A DNA stretch of 64,000 bases. It comes from Paraescarpia echinospica (Eukaryota; Annelida; Polychaeta; Sabellida; Siboglinidae). The stretch is taken from NCBI GenBank assembly GCA_020002185.1, contig CM034543.1, positions 26,723,407-26,787,406 on the forward strand. Reading direction: 5' to 3'. Positions 44,590 through 55,656 of this stretch are shown one piece after another. The notes beneath the pieces were generated by a model, which was not told the DNA's origin, did not search any database, and worked only from the letters and a program-made list of their open reading frames with translations. Each line of letters starts with the position of its first letter. Positions within the stretch are counted from its first letter, which is position 1. The position numbers were made by a program, and so were the translations under genes.

Positions 44590-47500
44590 TCGCAGTCCTG
44601 TTCAGTCGTACACCATCTCGACGTTACCCCATCGTACGTCTACTGCTCTAACAACTACTCTACAGTACCCCACCGTACGTTCTCACCTGTAACAACTACA
44701 CTACCGTGCCTCACCGTACGTTCACTGCTCTGACAACTACACTACGTTACCCCATCGTACGTCTACTGCTCTAACAACTACTATACAGTACCCCACCGTA
44801 CGTTCTCACCTGTAACAACTACACTACCGTGCCCCACCGTACATTCACTGCTCTAGCAACTACTCTACAGTACCCCACCGTACGTTCTCACCTGTAACAA
44901 CTACACTACCGTGCCCCACCGTACGTTCACTGCTCTGACAACTACACTACGTTACCCCATCGTACGTCTACTGCTCTAACAACTACTCTACAGTACCCTA
45001 CCGTACGTTCTCACCTGTAACAACTACACTACCGTGCCTCACCGTACGTTCACTGCTCTGACAACTACACTACGTTACCCCATCGTACGTCTACTGCTCT
45101 AACAACTACTCTACAATACCCCAACGTACGTTCACTGCTCTAACAACTACACTACCGTGCCCCACCGTACGTTCACTGCTCTAACAACTACACTACAATG
45201 CCCCACCGTACGTTCACTGCTCTAACAACTACACTACCGTGCCCCACCGTACATTCACTGCTCTAACAACTACACTACACCGTACGTCCACTGCTCTAAC
45301 AAATACTGTACAGTACCCCACCGTACGTTCTCACCTGTAACAACTACACTACCGTGCCTCACCGTACGTTCACTGCTCTGACAACTACACTACGTTACCC
45401 CATCGTACGTCTACTGCTCTAACAACTACTCTACAGTACCCTACCGTACGTTCTCACCTGTAACAACTACACTACCGTGCCTCACCGTACGTTCACTGCT
45501 CTGACAACTACACTACGTTACCCCATCGTACGTCTACTGCTCTAACAACTACTCTACAATACCCCAACGTACGTTCACTGCTCTAACAACTACACTACCG
45601 TGCCCCACCGTACGTTCACTGCTCTAACAACTACACTACAATGCCCCACCGTACGTTCACTGCTCTAACAACTACACTACCGTGCCCCACCGTACATTCA
45701 CTGCTCTAACAACTACACTACAGTACCCCACCGTACGTTCTCACCTGTAACAACTACACTACCGTGCCTCACCGTACGTTCACTGCTCTGACAACTACAC
45801 TATGTTACCCCATCGTACGTCTACTGCTCTAACAACTACTCTACAGTACCCCACCGTACGTTCTCACCTGTAACAACTACACTACCGTGCCCCACCGTAC
45901 ATTCACTGCTCTAACAACTACACTACAGTACCCCACCGTACGTTCTCACCTGTAACAACTACACTACCGTGCCCCACCGTACATTCACTGCTCTAACAAC
46001 TACTCTACAGTACCCCACCGTACGTTCTCACCTGTAACAACTACACTACCGTGCCTCACCGTACGTTCACTGCTCTGACAACTACACTACGTTACCCCAT
46101 CGTACGTCTACTGCTCTAACAACTACTCTACAGTACCCCACCGTACGTTCTCACCTGTAACAACTACACTACCGTGCCCCACCGTACATTCACTGCTCTA
46201 ACAACTACACTACAGTACCCCACCGTACGTTCTCACCTGCAACAACTACACTACCGTGCCCCACCGTACATTCACTGCTCTAACAACTACACTACAGTAC
46301 CCCACCGTACGTTCTCACCTGTAACAACTACACTACCTTGCCCCACCGTTCATTCACTGCTCTAACAACTACACTACAGTACCCCACCGTACGTTCTCAC
46401 CTGCAACAACTACACTACCGTGCCCCACCGTACGTTCACTGCTCTAACAACTACACTACCGTGCCCCACCGTACGTTCACTGCTCCAACAACTACACTAC
46501 CGTGCCCCACCGTACGTCCACTGCTCTAACAACTACTCTACAGTACCCCACCGTACGTTCTCACCTGTAACAACTACACTACCGTGCCTCACCGTACGTT
46601 CACTGCTCTGACAACTACACTACGTTACCCCATCGTACGTCTACTGCTCTAACAACTACTCTACAGTACCCCACCGTACGTTCTCACCTGTAACAACTAC
46701 ACTACCGTGCCCCACCGTACATTCACTACTCTAACAACTACACTACAGTACCCCACCGTACGTTCTCACCTGTAACAACTACACTACCGTGCCCCACCGT
46801 ACATTCACTGCTCTAACAACTACACTACAGTACCCCACCGTACGTTCTCACCTGTAACAACTACACTACCTTGCCCCACCGTACATTCACTGCTCTAACA
46901 ACTACACTACAGTACCCCACCGTACGTTCTCACCTGTAACAACTACACTACCGTGCCCCACTGTACGTTCACTGCTCTAACAACTACACTACAATGCCCC
47001 ACCGTACGTTCACTGCTCTAACAACTACACTACCGTGCCCCACCGTACATTCACTGCTCTAACAACTACACTACAGTACCCCACCGTACGTTCTCACCTG
47101 TAACAACTACACTACCGTGCCTCACCGTACGTTCACTGCTCTGACAACTACACTACGTTACCCCATCGTACGTCTACTGCTCTAACAACTACTCTACAGT
47201 ACCCCACCGTACGTTCTCACCTGTAACAACTACACTACCGTGCCTCACCGTACGTTCACTGCTCTGACAACTACACTACGTTACCCCATCGTACGTCTAC
47301 TGCTCTAACAACTACTCTACAGTACCCCACCGTACGTTCTCACCTGTAACAACTACACTACCGTGCCCCACCGTACATTCATTGCTCTAACAACTACACT
47401 ACAGTACCACACCGTACGTTCACTGTTCTAACAAATACACTAGAGTGCACCACCGTACGTTCTCTCCTGTACCAACTACGCTACCGTGCCCCATCGTACG

Positions 47501-47730
47501 TTCACTGCTCTAACAACTACACTACCGTGCCCCACCGTACGTTCACTGCTCTAATAAATGTACGGTGGGGCACGGTAGTGTAGTTGTTAGAGCAGTGAAC
47601 GTACGGCGGGGCACGGTAGTGTAGTTGTTAGAGCAGTGAACGTACGGTGGGGCATTGTAGTGTAGTTGTTAGAGCAGTGAACGTACGGTGGGGCACGGTA
47701 GTGTAGTTGTTAGAGCAGTGAACGTACGGG
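44590..47730. repeat. 41-bp satellite-like array, left arm
   Basis: The monomer is CGTACGTTCACTGCTCTAAC then AACTACACTACCGTGCCCCAC. Variants (TCTCACCTGTAACAAC, CTACAGTACCCCAC, CTACGTTACCCCATC) alternate in multi-monomer groups, giving a higher-order pattern. Orientation flips at about 47,559: the last four copies (47,559-47,730) are inverted relative to the rest. Short ORFs of 63 codons over it are artefacts. Confidence 0.97.
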
Positions 47731-48392
47731 TATTAATATGTTGATGTCGAGATTTCATGTAATATGTTTGTCAGAATATATGTTGTGAAAGGATTTTAGT
47801 TTTTAATAGTTAGGCAAGTGTGACGTGTATTAGTATGTTATGTGTGTTACTATTTAGGCCAGTGTTGAAATGCCAGGGTATGTATGTTTATAAGTTAATA
47901 AAAAAACTTCTATTGATTTTGGACTGTATAATTGCGTTGTGTTAATAATATCTTGGAATATATAACAGTATAATAACTAAGAGCGGTAGAAATAATCACA
48001 ATAATTTACCAGACGTTGTAACTGCACCTAACTAATTTAAAAGTCGCATAGAGAGACATTGGAATATCAAAGAATGTATTTATAACTAAAAAGTCTACTT
48101 GCAAGGAAGTAGTAGAACATCCATACGCATAGTGAAACTTAATGCAGAAATAGAACAAAAATACCTTTGTTTCTATAGAGAAACACCAAGTACCCAATAA
48201 CGTATCATTTGGGCCAAATTTGCCAAAGGCCGCGCCAAACGCAGAGCCGGTTGGCTATGCGAGCTATGCGAATAAGAAGTGGAATCTAATTCGCAGACCT
48301 AGCCTCTACTAACTACGCTTAGCACCGCAAATGGCAGAGCCAGCTGGCTGGTTGGGCGCTGCAAATAAGAAATGAAATATAATTTACAGGCC
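47731..48392. other. left arm unique sequence, no gene
   Basis: AT-rich sequence followed by repeats of the motif CTCTGCGAATAAGAA in both orientations (48,240 onward, continuing to 48,910). Mirrored at 52,156-52,817. Confidence 0.6.
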
Positions 48393-48554
48393 AGGGCCGG
48401 TTTCATGAAGCGGCTAAGAACGTTCTTAACGCTAAAATGATTGACTAAGTAAATGACGTGATTTTTTAATATAAGCGAACATAGGAGTTTACGCAAAGAC
48501 GTGACGTGACGCTAAGTAATTGCGTAAATGTAAGTACGTTTCATGAAACCGGCC
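48393..48554. mobile_element. ~160-bp MITE, left arm copy 1
   Basis: GGGCCGGTTTCATGAAGC at the left is mirrored by GTTTCATGAAACCGGCC at the right. It has no coding capacity. The mirror copy lies at 51,994-52,155. Confidence 0.8.
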
Positions 48555-48653
48555 TCTGCAGGCTGGGCTCTGCGAACTACGCTATAGCGGGCACATTCGC
48601 AGAGCCGGCTGGGCTCTGCAAATAAGAAGTGAAATGTAATTTGCAGGCCTGGG

Positions 48654-48812
48654 TCCGGTTTCATGAAGCGTACTTAAAGTTAGGTTATTACTTAGCGTCA
48701 CGTGTTTGATTAAACTCCTATGTTCGTTAATTTATATAAAAAAATCACGTCAGTTACAAAGACAATCATCTTAGCGTTAAGAACATTCTTAGCCGCTTCT
48801 TGAAACCGGCCC
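48654..48812. mobile_element. ~160-bp MITE, left arm copy 2 (opposite orientation)
   Basis: It has the same TIRs and body as 48,393-48,554 but reversed, including the complementary of GCTAAGAACGTTCTTAACGC-like sequence. The mirror copy lies at 51,736-51,894. Confidence 0.8.
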
Positions 48813-49047
48813 CTGGGCTCTGCGAATAAGAAACGAATTCTAATTAAAAGAGCTCAGCTCTGCGAATAAGAAATGTTTTTTAATTCGCAGAGCCCAGCCC
48901 TGCGAATAGCCTCGTCCAAATGACTAACGGACGCTATCACTGGGGCAACAGCGGTTGGAGAGCGGCTGGCAGGCGGCTGTCGTGTGCCGACTGGTGCCTC
49001 TTGACAGCCGCTCAGATCGGGCCGAAGGTGGCGTGCTGGCTGGGGAA

Positions 49048-49350
49048 TTATATGTTAAAATACCATTGCGAGTACCACTGAAACCTGATTGATTATTGAA
49101 TGGTCCAATGGTACTGAATGATATGTTCAAATACCATTGAGAGTACCACTGAGACATACTGATTTATCATTGAATTGTATTGAATGATATGTTCAAATAC
49201 CATTACGAGTACCACTGAAACATAAGTTGCCATTGAATGGTCCAGTGGTACTGAATGGTATGTTCAAATACCATTGAGAGTACCACTGAGACAGACAGGT
49301 GTTTCATTGAATGGTATATTCAAATACCATTGCGAGTACCACTGAAACCT
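49048..49350. repeat. ~70-bp tandem block, left arm
   Basis: About four to five units contain TTCAAATACCATTGAGAGTA then CCACTGAGAC and ATTGAATGGTCCA. Each has an internal dyad around AATACCATT/AATGGTA. Mirrored at 51,198-51,500. Confidence 0.85.
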
Positions 49351-49362
49351 TATTTATTTTTT

Positions 49363-49842
49363 TCCAAAGTGCGTACAGACAACATCAGAGCACTGAGACA
49401 GCACTGTATAGTGCGCATACAGAATGACCACCTCCTTTCCCTTGACAAAAGGAAAGGTGTGCTGGCAGTGCTGCTCGATATGAGTGCGGCGTTTGATACT
49501 GTTGACCACTCGATGTTAATCAACTAGCTGCGCAGCATAGGCATTGAAGGCATCGCACTGAAATGGCTGGAGTCACACCTGTCGAACCGGACTCAGTCAG
49601 TGTGCATTAGTGGCCACAACTCACATAGAAAATTGATCGAGTCTGGCATCCCACAGGGGTCTGTGCTAGGCCCAATCCTCTTCTCCATCTACACTCTGCC
49701 ATTGGGTGCTATATTCAGAAGGCGCATACCATCTTTATGCAGATGACGCCCAACTGTATGTTGACCTGAGTGGAACGATGGATGGAGAAGCCGCTGATGC
49801 GGTTGACCGCATCGAGCAATGCATCGAAGAAGCGAAACAGTG
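49363..49842 (+). mobile_element. CR1/L2-type LINE fragment, left arm (truncated at palindrome junction)
   Basis: It encodes [20 protein letters not shown], then a stop, then [17 protein letters not shown], reverse transcriptase blocks with the AFD and QGSVLGP motifs. It ends abruptly at 49,842, where the inverted symmetry ends. The stop after MLIN and a frame change before the YADD block show that it is dead. Confidence 0.85.
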
Positions 49843-49861
49843 AAAGATATATCTATTCGAA

Positions 49862-50010
49862 CATTATCATCAAATCTCTGAGAAGCATTCGGTCATGCTG
49901 CAATCAATGCGCAAAGGAGTATTCGTACACAAATATCCACCGCTTTTTATAGCTAGGTACCCATTCGTACAGCTGAGTTAATTGGAGGAACGGGGAGTGA
50001 ATGAATTTGC
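49862..50010 (-). mobile_element. family A SINE fragment in the palindrome spacer
   Basis: GAAGCATTCGGTCATGCTGC and TATTCGTACACAAATATCCA match the middle of family A SINEs. Head and tail are missing. Confidence 0.65.
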
Positions 50011-50011
50011 G

Positions 50012-51186
50012 AGAGATTTGAGACGGCAGCGAGAGAAACGATCTAGAGACAGAATATTTTGAGTATGAAGCTCTAGGTCCAGACACGGAGAAAGCTCGTC
50101 TGTCGTAGCCCTCACAGTTGTTGCGCGGGACTACAAGCAGATGTAGGTCAGCAGATCGGAGGTTGCGGGTGGGCGCATACGGTATTATAAGATCTTGGAT
50201 ATACGCTGGAGCAAGACCATGTAAAGCCGTAAAACAAGGACAGGCATTTTGTATTGGATACGCCTGCAAACTGGAAGCCAGTGCAGTTCGACTAGCACAG
50301 GTGTTATGTGCTGGTACTTTCGGTGTGTTGAGATAAGTCTTGAGGCTGAGTTCTGTACCATCTGCAACTTGTTCATAAGTGCCTCGGTGATGCCGTACAG
50401 GACCGCGTTACTGTAGTCCAGCCGCGATGTCACCAGGGCGTGGACTATTGTCTTACACGCATCAGTAGTAAGACGATGTCTTATTTTTAAAATTGTACGC
50501 TGACTTGCACATCCGGGACACGTGTGACGACATTGTTAGTCCAGAGTCGATTGTAATCCCGATGTTGCAGATGGTCGGTGACGGAACAATGTTGCATCTG
50601 CATACACTAACACACGAAACGTCATGCAGGTGTTTAGGATTTGGTGCCGTGATTATAATAGCCTCGGTCTTGTTTTCGTTCAGCAGTAGATTGAGGTCTG
50701 ACATCCACTGTTTCGCTTCTTCGATGCATTGCTCGATGCGGTCAACCGCATCAGCGGCTTCTCCATCCATCGTTCCACTCAGGTCAACATACAGTTGGGC
50801 GTCATCTGCATAAAGATGGTATGCGCCTTCTGAATATAGCACCCAATGGCAGAGTGTAGATGGAGAAAAGGATTGGGCCTAGCACAGACCCCTGTGGGAT
50901 GCCAGACTCGATCAATTTTCTATGTGAGTTGTGGCCACTAATGCACACTGACTGAGTCCGGTTCGACAGGTGTGACTCCAGCCATTTCAGTGCGATGCCT
51001 TCAATGCCTATGCTGCGCAGCTAGTTGATTAACATCGAGTGGTCAACAGTATCAAACGCCGCACTCATATCGAGCAGCACTGCCAGCACACCTTTCCTTT
51101 TGTCAAGGGAAAGGAGGTGGTCATTCTGTATGCGCACTATACAGTGCTGTCTCAGTGCTCTGATGTTGTCTGTACGCACTTTGGAA
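50012..51186 (-). mobile_element. CR1/L2-type LINE fragment, spacer plus right arm
   Basis: Minus-strand blocks in order: [15 protein letters not shown] (51,080), [30 protein letters not shown] (50,840), MSDLNLLLNENKTEAIII, SRLDYSNAVLYGI (50,430), VLVELHWLPVCRRIQYK and RAFSVSGPR (50,080). This is the RT palm through the C-terminal domain, in several frames. It is continuous across the right arm into the spacer, so this copy is the donor and the left-arm fragment is the inverted partial duplicate. Confidence 0.88.
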
Positions 51187-51197
51187 AATAATAAATA

Positions 51198-52817
51198 AGG
51201 TTTCAGTGGTACTCGCAATGGTATTTGAATATACCATTCAATGAAACACCTGTCTGTCTCAGTGGTACTCTCAATGGTATTTGAACATACCATTCAGTAC
51301 CACTGGACCATTCAATGGCAACTTATGTTTCAGTGGTACTCGTAATGGTATTTGAACATATCATTCAATACAATTCAATGATAAATCAGTATGTCTCAGT
51401 GGTACTCTCAATGGTATTTGAACATATCATTCAGTACCATTGGACCATTCAATAATCAATCAGGTTTCAGTGGTACTCGCAATGGTATTTTAACATATAA
51501 TTCCCCAGCCAGCTCGCCACCCTCGGCCCAATCTCAGCGGCTGTCAAGAGGCACCAGTCGGCACACGACAGCCGCCTGCCAGCCGCTCTCCAACCGCTGT
51601 TGCCCCAGTGATAGCGTCCGTTAGTCATTTGGACGAGGCTATTCGCAGGGCTGGGCTCTGCGAATTAAAAAACATTTCTTATTCGCAGAGCTGAGCTCTT
51701 TTAATTAGAATTCGTTTCTTATTCGCAGAGCCCAGGGGCCGGTTTCAAGAAGCGGCTAAGAATGTTCTTAACGCTAAGATGATTGTCTTTGTAACTGACG
51801 TGATTTTTTTTTATAAATTAACGAACATAGGAGTTTAATCAAACACGTGACGCTAAGTAATAACCTAACTTTAAGTACGCTTCATGAAACCGGACCCAGG
51901 CCTGCAAATTACATTTCACTTCTTATTTGCAGAGCCCAGCCGGCTCTGCGAATGTGCCCGCTATAGCGTAGTTCGCAGAGCCCAGCCTGCAGAGGCCGGT
52001 TTCATGAAACGTACTTACATTTACGCAATTACTTAGCGTCACGTCACGTCTTTGCGTAAACTCCTATGTTCGCTTATATTAAAAAATCACGTCATTTACT
52101 TAGTCAATCATTTTAGCGTTAAGAACGTTCTTAGCCGCTTCATGAAACCGGCCCTGGCCTGTAAATTATATTTCATTTCTTATTTGCAGCGCCCAACCAG
52201 CCAGCTGGCTCTGCCATTTGCGGTGCTAAGCGTAGTTAGTAGAGGCTAGGTCTGCGAATTAGATTCCACTTCTTATTCGCATAGCTCGCATAGCCAACCG
52301 GCTCTGCGTTTGGCGCGGCCTTTGGCAAATTTGGCCCAAATGATACGTTATTGGGTACTTGGTGTTTCTCTATAGAAACAAAGGTATTTTTGTTCTATTT
52401 CTGCATTAAGTTTCACTATGCGTATGGATGTTCTACTACTTCCTTGCAAGTAGACTTTTTAGTTATAAATACATTCTTTGATATTCCAATGTCTCTCTAT
52501 GCGACTTTTAAATTAGTTAGGTGCAGTTACAACGTCTGGTAAATTATTGTGATTATTTCTACCGCTCTTAGTTATTATACTGTTATATATTCCAAGATAT
52601 TATTAACACAACGCAATTATACAGTCCAAAATCAATAGAAGTTTTTTTATTAACTTATAAACATACATACCCTGGCATTTCAACACTGGCCTAAATAGTA
52701 ACACACATAACATACTAATACACGTCACACTTGCCTAACTATTAAAAACTAAAATCCTTTCACAACATATATTCTGACAAACATATTACATGAAATCTCG
52801 ACATCAACATATTAATA
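51198..52817. repeat. right arm: ~70-bp tandem block, MITE pair and unique sequence
   Basis: Mirror image of 47,731-49,350. It contains the ~70-bp block at 51,198-51,500, MITEs at 51,736-51,894 and 51,994-52,155, and the AT-rich unique sequence at 52,156-52,817. No gene. Confidence 0.85.
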
Positions 52818-54656
52818 CCCGTACGTTCACTGCTCTAACAACTACACTACCGTGCCCCACCGTACGTTCACTGCTCTAACAACTACACTACAATGCCCCA
52901 CCGTACGTTCACTGCTCTAACAACTACACTACCGTGCCCCGCCGTACGTTCACTGCTCTAACAACTACACTACCGTGCCCCACCGTACATTTATTAGAGC
53001 AGTGAACGTACGGTGGGGCACGGTAGTGTAGTTGTTAGAGCAGTGAACGTACGATGGGGCACGGTAGCGTAGTTGGTACAGGAGAGAACGTACGGTGGTG
53101 CACTCTAGTGTATAGAACAGTGAACGTACGGTGTGGTACTGTAGTGTAGTTGTTAGAGCAATGAATGTACGGTGGGGCACGGTAGTGTAGTTGTTACAGG
53201 TGAGAACGTACGGTGGGGTACTGTAGAGTAGTTGTTAGAGCAGTAGACGTACGATGGGGTAACGTAGTGTAGTTGTCAGAGCAGTGAACGTACGGTGAGG
53301 CACGGTAGTGTAGTTGTTACAGGTGAGAACGTACGGTGGGGTACTGTAGAGTAGTTGTTAGAGCAGTGGACGTACGGTGGGGCACGGTAGTGTAGTTGTT
53401 GGAGCAGTGAACGTACGGTGGGGCACGGTAGTGTAGTTGTTAGAGCAGTGAACGTACGGTGGGGCACGGTAGTGTAGTTGTTACAGGTGAGAACGTACGG
53501 TGGGGTACTGTAGTGTAGTTGTTAGAGCAGTGAATGTACGGTGGGGCAAGATAGTGTAGTTGTTACAGGTGAGAACGTACGGTGGGGTACTGTAGTGTAG
53601 TTGTTAGAGCAGTGAATGTACGGTGGGGCACGGTAGTGTAGTTGTTGCAGGTGAGAACGTACGGTGGGGTACTGAAGTATAGTTGTTAGAGCAGTGAATG
53701 TACGGTGGGGCACGGTAGTGTAGTTGTTACAGGTGAGAACGTACGGTGGGGTACTGTAGAGTAGTTGTTAGAGCAGTAGACGTACGATGGGGTAACGTAG
53801 TGTAGTTGTCAGAGCAGTGAACGTACGGTGAGGCACGGTAGTGTAGTTGTTACAGGTGAGAACGTACGGTGGGGTACTGTAGAGTAGTTGTTAGAGCAGT
53901 GAATGTACGGTGGGGCACGGTAGTGTAGTTGTTACAGGTGAGAACGTACGGTGGGGTACTGTAGTGTAGTTGTTAGAGCAGTGAATGTACGGTGGGGCAC
54001 GGTAGTGTAGTTGTTACAGTTGAGAACGTACGGTGGGGTACTGTAGAGTAGTTGTTAGTGCAGTAGACGTACGATGGGGTAACGTAGTGTAGTTGTCAGA
54101 GCAGTGAACGTACGGTGAGGCACGGTAGTGTAGTTGTTACAGGTGAGAACGTACGGTGGGGTACTGTAGTGTAGTTGTTAGAGCAATGAATGTACGGTGG
54201 GGCACGGTAGTGTAGTTGTTAGAGCAGTGAACGTACGGTGGGGCATTGTAGTGTAGTTGTTAGAGCAGTGAACGTACAGTGGGGCACGGTAGTGTAGTTG
54301 TTACAGGTGAGAACGTACGGTGGGGTACTGTAGTGTAGTTGTTAGAGCAGTGAATGTACGGTGGGGCAAGGTAGTGTAGTTGTTACAGGTGAGAACGTAC
54401 GGTGGGGTACTGTAGTGTAGTTGTTAGAGCAGTGAATGTACGGTGGGGCACGGTAGTGTAGTTGTTACAGGTGAGAACGTACGGTGGGGTACTGTAGTGT
54501 AGTTGTTAGAGTAGTGAATGTACGGTGGGGCACGGTAGTGTAGTTGTTACAGGTGAGAACGTACGGTGGGGTACTGTAGAGTAGTTGTTAGAGCAGTAGA
54601 CGTACGATGGGGTAACGTAGTGTAGTTGTCAGAGCAGTGAACGTACGGTGAGGCAC
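52818..54656. repeat. 41-bp satellite-like array, right arm
   Basis: Four plus-oriented copies (52,818-52,988) are followed by reversed copies up to the N gap. Same monomer variants as the left array, but ~660 bp shorter between matching points (46,174-46,611 matches 53,276-53,713). Confidence 0.95.
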
Positions 54657-55656
54657 NNNNNNNNNNNNNNNNNNNNNNNNNNNNNNNNNNNNNNNNNNNN
54701 NNNNNNNNNNNNNNNNNNNNNNNNNNNNNNNNNNNNNNNNNNNNNNNNNNNNNNNNNNNNNNNNNNNNNNNNNNNNNNNNNNNNNNNNNNNNNNNNNNNN
54801 NNNNNNNNNNNNNNNNNNNNNNNNNNNNNNNNNNNNNNNNNNNNNNNNNNNNNNNNNNNNNNNNNNNNNNNNNNNNNNNNNNNNNNNNNNNNNNNNNNNN
54901 NNNNNNNNNNNNNNNNNNNNNNNNNNNNNNNNNNNNNNNNNNNNNNNNNNNNNNNNNNNNNNNNNNNNNNNNNNNNNNNNNNNNNNNNNNNNNNNNNNNN
55001 NNNNNNNNNNNNNNNNNNNNNNNNNNNNNNNNNNNNNNNNNNNNNNNNNNNNNNNNNNNNNNNNNNNNNNNNNNNNNNNNNNNNNNNNNNNNNNNNNNNN
55101 NNNNNNNNNNNNNNNNNNNNNNNNNNNNNNNNNNNNNNNNNNNNNNNNNNNNNNNNNNNNNNNNNNNNNNNNNNNNNNNNNNNNNNNNNNNNNNNNNNNN
55201 NNNNNNNNNNNNNNNNNNNNNNNNNNNNNNNNNNNNNNNNNNNNNNNNNNNNNNNNNNNNNNNNNNNNNNNNNNNNNNNNNNNNNNNNNNNNNNNNNNNN
55301 NNNNNNNNNNNNNNNNNNNNNNNNNNNNNNNNNNNNNNNNNNNNNNNNNNNNNNNNNNNNNNNNNNNNNNNNNNNNNNNNNNNNNNNNNNNNNNNNNNNN
55401 NNNNNNNNNNNNNNNNNNNNNNNNNNNNNNNNNNNNNNNNNNNNNNNNNNNNNNNNNNNNNNNNNNNNNNNNNNNNNNNNNNNNNNNNNNNNNNNNNNNN
55501 NNNNNNNNNNNNNNNNNNNNNNNNNNNNNNNNNNNNNNNNNNNNNNNNNNNNNNNNNNNNNNNNNNNNNNNNNNNNNNNNNNNNNNNNNNNNNNNNNNNN
55601 NNNNNNNNNNNNNNNNNNNNNNNNNNNNNNNNNNNNNNNNNNNNNNNNNNNNNNNN
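54657..55656. other. assembly gap of exactly 1000 N
   Basis: A round-number run of N is a scaffolding placeholder, so the true distance is unknown. Frames spanning it are meaningless. Confidence 0.99.

Larger units (their letters stand above)
45231..54656. repeat. large inverted duplication (palindrome)
   Basis: Positions x and 100,548-x are complementary across arms 47.5-49,842 and 50,706-53.0 kb (for example 49,255-49,527 versus 51,021-51,293, and 48,006-48,197 versus 52,351-52,542). Only scattered differences occur. Further out the 41-bp arrays continue the symmetry after a ~660-bp length difference, until the N gap at 54,657. The unpaired spacer is 49,843-50,705. Identity by eye is about 98 percent or better in the non-array part. 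It may be a true genomic palindrome or an assembly duplication next to a gap. Confidence 0.92.

Noticed and set aside
44500..47560. 63-77 codon frames MPHRTFTALTTTL and relatives
   Set aside because: They are translations of the 41-bp array, whose length is not a multiple of three.
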